DNA of 36,855 nt from Spirochaetae bacterium HGW-Spirochaetae-5 (GTDB lineage Bacteria; Spirochaetota; UBA4802; UBA5550), in NCBI GenBank assembly GCA_002839285.1, contig PGXT01000010.1, forward strand, positions 6,528 through 43,382. The letters are read 5' to 3'. This document shows, piece by piece, positions 32,828 through 36,855 of this stretch (positions within the stretch are counted from its first letter, which is position 1; the number at the start of each line of letters is the position of its first letter). Made by a program: the position numbers and the translations under genes. A model generated the notes under the pieces. It saw only the letters and a program-made list of their open reading frames with translations. It ran no database searches and was not told the origin of the DNA.

Positions 32828-34087
32828 TTATATATCTTTAATAAACTCATTGTATTCAGCAGCGATTTCATTTTCAGCTTCCAGCCGGATCTGATTCAGC
32901 TGATCAACATTTGCAGACAGTTTTTCTACAATAAATCCATCGAGTGCATTCTGCTTTACCATAAGTTTCAATATGGCTAGTGAATCTTCCGGGGAGAGTC
33001 CTTTCCTGTAAGGCCTGTCCTCTGTCAGAGCAGTAAATATATCAGATACTGCAACAATTCTCTCCCCCTGTGTTATCTCATTCTCTTTATAGTGGAACGG
33101 ATAACCGTTCCCGTTAAGTCGTTCATGGTGATTCGCTGCCCATCTTGTAATGGTTTCAAATCCTTCAATACCTGAAAGTAGTTCATATGTATGAAAGGAG
33201 TGACGACGCATTATATTCCATTCATAATCGGATAAGGGAGAGGGTTTTTCCAGTATTTCCGAAGAAACAGCGAGTTTTCCAAGGTCATGCAATAGCCCGG
33301 CGATTCCAATAAGTCTGCAGTTCTCATCAGCCATTCCGGCATGTCCGGCCAGCGCGGCTGAAATACGCGAAACCCTGCTCGAATGAACAGCAGTAAAGGA
33401 ACTCCTGAAATCGATCACCCTTCCGAAAAGTTTTGCAAACTCGAACAGATGATCAATGTCGAGAAACATTTTCCATTTTTTCATTCTCGACTCCAGGTAC
33501 CTGTTAATATGGTTTCCGGAAATTGTGAACCAGAAGGATTCTTTTTCTGAGACAGAAAGAAACGCATCCACTGCTTTACCGTAAAACAGACTGCCAGATG
33601 CCGGTCTGATTAATTCTGTAATAAGCCTGGACTGGGAAATAATATCGGTATCACTCTTAATAAGTATGGATATCCTGTCAGCAAGATGAAGTACTCCGCT
33701 TTCAAACGCGGTTTTACGGCTGATCTCATCCCGGTCCAGCTGTTCCACATTAAAATGGTGATACCTTATAAGCGGTGCTATATCCGACAGCGGGCTGAAG
33801 CTTTTCACATGTCTGTATCCGAGTTCGGCATGTTTCTGTACATCATTGACTTCAAAGGAGAGAAGATTAAGACGCTCCTTCAGGGACAATGCCCCAATAT
33901 CATGAAGAGACCCTGCGATAATAATTCTGATAATATCATCCTGATCATATCCCAGCTCTTCCATAATTAAAGCGGCAATCGCAGCAACTTTTTTATTATG
34001 ATTGGACAGAGTCGGGCTCACCATGTCTATTGCATTTGATAGACAAACAACCATATCATACATCGGTATATGGAATTTTGTTTTCAT
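32828..34087 (-). CDS. Tandem HD-domain protein with C-terminal HD-GYP phosphodiesterase
   Basis: 419 residues, cytoplasmic. Residues 25-145 form a first HD domain (His30, HD at 62-63, His110-His111). Residues 230-400 are an HD-GYP domain with His235, the HD dyad at 267-268 in 'GLLHDLGKLAVSSEILEKPS', His296, and the motif 'NHHERLNGNGYP' (319-330). The dyad, the HHE metal ligands and GYP are complete, so hydrolysis of cyclic di-GMP is expected; the usual Asp in 'HHExxDGxGYP' is Asn325 here. Tandem HD/HD-GYP proteins are known, and the first domain may be regulatory. Shine-Dalgarno AAGGGA precedes the ATG at 34087. No GGDEF cyclase is encoded in the window. Confidence 0.88.
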   Translation of the reverse strand: MKTKFHIPMYDMVVCLSNAIDMVSPTLSNHNKKVAAIAALIMEELGYDQDDIIRIIIAGSLHDIGALSLKERLNLLSFEVNDVQKHAELGYRHVKSFSPLSDIAPLIRYHHFNVEQLDRDEISRKTAFESGVLHLADRISILIKSDTDIISQSRLITELIRPASGSLFYGKAVDAFLSVSEKESFWFTISGNHINRYLESRMKKWKMFLDIDHLFEFAKLFGRVIDFRSSFTAVHSSRVSRISAALAGHAGMADENCRLIGIAGLLHDLGKLAVSSEILEKPSPLSDYEWNIMRRHSFHTYELLSGIEGFETITRWAANHHERLNGNGYPFHYKENEITQGERIVAVSDIFTALTEDRPYRKGLSPEDSLAILKLMVKQNALDGFIVEKLSANVDQLNQIRLEAENEIAAEYNEFIKDI

Positions 34088-34206
34088 ATTTTTTATCCCT
34101 TAATGCAAAATAATAGAATATCAGTTTTAACGGCAACTTTTTTTCAATTACATCAGCAAAAACGGTTAAAGACTCCACTTTGCAGCTGGTTTTTAAATGT
34201 TATTCC

Positions 34207-34238
34207 GCTGACCGGCGATCTGAACAGATCGGCCAGCT
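34207..34238. other. Imperfect hairpin downstream of the response regulator remnant
   Basis: GCTGACCGGCGATCTG and CAGATCGGCCAGC fold around AA with a small bulge, between the HD-GYP start and the end of the broken regulator. A transcription stop for the kinase-regulator unit is possible, though no T-run follows. Confidence 0.35.
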
Positions 34239-34335
34239 AAAGACAGGATGGCGGCAGCAATATGTCTGTGCTTAATATCTGTGAGTACCGGATGATGTAC
34301 AGACCGGGAGAATTAATCCGGTTACGTAACTACAT

Positions 34336-34925
34336 TTACCGGTTCTCTCCGGCTGCATACTGCACTGCGATTTTTGTAAGCTCTGAAGAATTTTCAATGG
34401 AGAGTTTCTCGCGTATTTTTCGCCGGTGGCTCTCCATAGTATTTATATTGATGTTAAGTCTTTTGGCAATTTCATTACGTTTATAGCCTTTACCTATAAG
34501 CTGAAAAATTTCAAGCTCCCGTCCGCTTAGCAGATGTGTATCTATCTTCTTATTGTCATGTGATCCGTAAATATGTTTTGTAGCAATCTTATTTGAAATT
34601 GAACTGCTGAGATAAATTCTATTTTCCATAACAGCGTCACTTTAATCGATTTTTCGGCATATAAGGTTCCGTCATCCATTGACATGACAAGCATTTTTAT
34701 TCTCGGAAATCTTACCTTTATTGCCCCGACCAGCTCTATTCCATCTATATTTCCCTTCAGTTCGATATCAACAATAACCAGTTCCGGTTCTGTTTCAGAG
34801 ATAATTTTTATAGCGGTATTGGCATCCTCTGCTTCACCGCACACGGTAAAACCGGCATCCTCTTCAAGGATACTCTTAAGCCCCTTTCTAACAACAGGGT
34901 GATCATCAACAAGCACTATATTCAT
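34336..34925 (-). pseudogene. NarL/LuxR-type response regulator broken by an internal deletion and frameshift
   Basis: The first frame starts at ATG 34925 after a strong GAGGAGTAAAT and reads a receiver with Asp7-Asp8, phosphoacceptor Asp53 ('LVIVDIELKGN') and 'VMSMDDGTLYAEKSIK', then turns to nonsense ('VTLLWKIEFI'). The second frame, from about 34640, resumes the expected protein as 'SDAVMENRIYLSSSI' and carries an intact LuxR helix-turn-helix ('LSGRELEIFQLIGKGYKRNE', 'NTMESHRRKIREKL') to the stop at 34336. Between the two, the 'aGA.GY..K' strand with the conserved receiver lysine, roughly 20 codons, is missing. Out-of-frame deletion is the simplest reading. The upstream kinase gene is intact, so its partner is probably non-functional, unless the HTH half is made alone from ATG 34629. 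Confidence 0.8.
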
Positions 34926-34944
34926 ATTTACTCCTCACCCTTAT

Positions 34945-35028
34945 TCTTCATGCATCATTTTGCGGCACCAAATGCCCGGACCTCTGAATCCTTCTTCAAC
35001 AAGCTCGGCACATCGCCCGGAGGAGGGC
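34945..35028 (+). repeat. Repeat E, copy 2
   Basis: Matches 29739-29822 across its length ('GCACCAAATGCCCGG', 'CAAGCTC.GCACATCGCCCGG'). It lies in the 196-base gap between the histidine kinase gene and its broken response regulator, where genes of such pairs usually lie close together; an insertion here is plausible. Confidence 0.78.
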
Positions 35029-35121
35029 TGGACCTGGAGCACCATTTAATAATACTCACATAAACCCGGTTCTGACAATCACACGTTCATGTATTTATTT
35101 TTAACACGAACGTGTGACCCC

Positions 35122-36855
35122 TTAAGGCACTTTAACAGAGACTATAAAACCGGACTCTTCGTCATTAAAAGCCGAAAACTCTCCTCCGATAAGATCTGTC
35201 CGGTATTTCATGATACTCAGTCCCAGACCGTTATCACTTTTTCCCGTATCGTACCCGCATCCGTCATCACGAACAGAGAGTAAAATTCCGGGTGAATTCT
35301 CAACTGTAATAAAAATATTTTTTGCCCCGCTATGTTTTACAGCGTTGTTTACCGCTTCCTGTGTTATGCGGTAAAGCTGCGATGAAACAAAATCATCTTT
35401 TACATCGATGGGACCAAATGATTCCACTTCACAATTAATATTAAATATATCTCTGGTGCTTATTGCAAGCTGATCAAGCGCCAGAATAAGAGTATTATGC
35501 TGTATGTTAACAAGCGGCAGTCCCCTTGTAATCTGCCGGCATACCAGAGTGGCGTCGCGAACCAGTCCGGAGATTTCGCTTATCCGGTCTGTCAGGGCAG
35601 GAGCAGTACCCGCAAGCTGATTACCCACTGTTTTAAGCATAAAGCTGGCCCCCGTCAGTATCTGACCAAGACTGTCGTGAAGTTCATGTCCGATTTTACG
35701 GCGTTCACGTTCACTTATCTCTATAACTTCACGTTCAAGTTTTCTTAACTCATCCCGCGCCAGAAAGAGTTCAATGATTTTCCCGGTTCTTTCCGCTACA
35801 GTTTCAAAAAAACCTCTATCCTTTTCATCAAAAAAATCTTCACAGCATACTGTGTCATCATTTATATAACCTATTAAAATTTTTCCTGAGTTATCTCCGC
35901 CTATGGCGAGTTCGCGCTCGACAACCCCGTCTAAAACATTATAATCTGAAGAAGCGTACTCTTTACCTTTATATGAGATTACAGCAAATGAACAGTTCGG
36001 ATAACTCAGCGCTTCAGGTATAAGCTTAACAACTTCAGAAAGAACACTATCAAGAGTCCCGGTACTGTTTTCCATTATTTTTGATATATTATACAAGCAG
36101 TTAAGCTCTCTTAACAGCTTTTCCTTTTCCAAAAGCAGGGTCTTCATCTGCTCTTCCGAATTCTTGCGGAATGTTATATCAGTCAGCAGCCCCTTAAATC
36201 CCTGAAACTCTCCATTTATAAAAACCGGACTGATTGAAGACCTGAACCATACTATATCTCCGGTCTTTTTTACCCATTTATACTCTTCAAAAAAGGAACC
36301 GCCATTAACAATAACTTCAAACTGCTCCCTTGCTTTTGGAACATCATCTTTAGCGATAAATTCATGAAAAGAACGGCCTATCACATCCTCGGGTGAAAAA
36401 TCAGTATAATGCTTAACACGAGGGCTGATATAGGTGAAAATCCCCCGGGCATTGATAGAAAAAATTATATCACTTACATCTTCAACGAGGCTTCTGAATT
36501 TATCCTCACTCTCTCTGGTTTTTTCATGTGCCTCGTAAAGATCCAGCACCATTTCTATTGAAGAGAGAAGTACGTACTCTCCGGTGTTTTTAAGAGCATA
36601 ACCATAACGGGTTACCTTTCTTACCTTCTCCACCATTTCACGTCCCACATGAGATGTAAGAAAAAGCACCGGTACATTTTTTTTTGAAAGAATCTCCTGT
36701 GCTGCTTTGTTTCCGTCGATATCTCCGCCAAGATCGATATCCATAAGTATAAGGTCTATTTTATTATTAAGAGCTGTATTAATGGCTTTAGCACCGTTCA
36801 TTGCAGTTAATACGCTATATCCGTTTCTTTCAAGCATCAACTTTGACGCGAGACC
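35122..36855 (-). CDS. Hybrid NarL-type sensor histidine kinase (REC-PAS-GAF-HisKA_3-HATPase), partial at the right edge
   Basis: The reading frame stays open to the window edge, so the true start lies outside; numbers here count from codon 36840. A receiver (truncated at its N-terminus; Asp34 in 'LILMDIDLGG', LTS at 61-63, Lys84) leads a PAS domain (112-225), a GAF-like domain (245-360), and then a HisKA_3 dimerisation domain with the phosphorylated His in 'RRKIGHELHDSLGQ' (His388). The ATPase domain has 'RITQEAVNNAVKHSGA' (491-506), 'VRDDGCG' (523-529) and 'NGLGLSIMKYR' (537-547). HisKA_3 kinases phosphorylate LuxR/NarL-type regulators; the next gene downstream is exactly such a regulator but is disrupted. 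The protein is soluble with no membrane helix seen. The first receiver suggests input from another kinase. Confidence 0.92.
   Translation of the reverse strand, partial: GLASKLMLERNGYSVLTAMNGAKAINTALNNKIDLILMDIDLGGDIDGNKAAQEILSKKNVPVLFLTSHVGREMVEKVRKVTRYGYALKNTGEYVLLSSIEMVLDLYEAHEKTRESEDKFRSLVEDVSDIIFSINARGIFTYISPRVKHYTDFSPEDVIGRSFHEFIAKDDVPKAREQFEVIVNGGSFFEEYKWVKKTGDIVWFRSSISPVFINGEFQGFKGLLTDITFRKNSEEQMKTLLLEKEKLLRELNCLYNISKIMENSTGTLDSVLSEVVKLIPEALSYPNCSFAVISYKGKEYASSDYNVLDGVVERELAIGGDNSGKILIGYINDDTVCCEDFFDEKDRGFFETVAERTGKIIELFLARDELRKLEREVIEISERERRKIGHELHDSLGQILTGASFMLKTVGNQLAGTAPALTDRISEISGLVRDATLVCRQITRGLPLVNIQHNTLILALDQLAISTRDIFNINCEVESFGPIDVKDDFVSSQLYRITQEAVNNAVKHSGAKNIFITVENSPGILLSVRDDGCGYDTGKSDNGLGLSIMKYRTDLIGGEFSAFNDEESGFIVSVKVP

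Noticed and set aside
34336-34925. Programmed ribosomal frameshift in the response regulator
   Set aside because: About 20 codons including an essential receiver lysine are absent, and no slippery heptamer with a following structure was seen at the junction; deletion explains it better.
1-36855. tRNA or rRNA genes
   Set aside because: No cloverleaf with a GTTCRA-type T-loop and CCA-side acceptor stem was recognised; GGTTCGAA at 29573 belongs to repeat F.

Overview
The window looks like a chromosomal segment of a free-living, AT-leaning, Gram-negative bacterium with a very dense signal-transduction inventory. The best guess is Spirochaetota. The pairing of a FecR-domain protein with a membrane class III adenylate cyclase, the cNMP-domain/SpoIIE phosphatases, the MASE3 sensor with a four-cysteine tail, and the many lipoprotein and outer-membrane signals fit that phylum. 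This is inference from protein style, since there is no rRNA or marker gene to fix it. No tRNA, rRNA, CRISPR array, prophage or complete insertion sequence was seen.

Layout. 1-5031 (minus strand): a partial FecR-domain protein, a Cache-HAMP adenylate cyclase, a secreted Ig-like/choice-of-anchor protein, and a cNMP-binding SpoIIE-type phosphatase, which together suggest a cAMP-linked phosphatase circuit. 5281-8226 (plus): a DUF2157 polytopic membrane protein and its GDYXXLXY partner. 8369-10901 (minus): S-adenosylhomocysteine hydrolase (ahcY) preceded by an ArsR-methyltransferase fusion that resembles SahR and has a perfect 12-bp inverted repeat at its own start. 11231-14934: a YhhN-family membrane protein, a chemotaxis transducer and an orphan solute-binding protein. 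15007-15183: a decayed VOC-family remnant. 15661-18424: an acyl-CoA dehydrogenase fused to a rubredoxin-like zinc ribbon, then a MASE3 sensor with a stand-alone receiver. 18809-23842: an ankyrin lipoprotein, a 49-residue membrane peptide, a small outer-membrane protein, a POTRA/Omp85-like barrel and a DUF6498 protein that may be read from a leaderless mRNA. 24133-26454: a class II (B12-dependent) ribonucleotide reductase. 26736-29406: a TPR protein and a LolB/DUF4292-like lipoprotein. 30059-36855: a receiver-SpoIIE phosphatase, an unrecognised 268-residue protein, a double-HD (HD-GYP) protein, and a NarL-type kinase whose response regulator is broken by an internal frame disruption.

The intergenic DNA is unusual. 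At least six families of palindromic or dumbbell repeats fill the gaps, several with two or three copies inside this one window. The best defined (repeat A) is an approximately 250-bp element with terminal inverted repeats and a three-way-junction core, consistent with a MITE. The most interesting items are this element, the SahR-like regulator and operator next to ahcY, the MASE3/receiver pair, and the disrupted response regulator.
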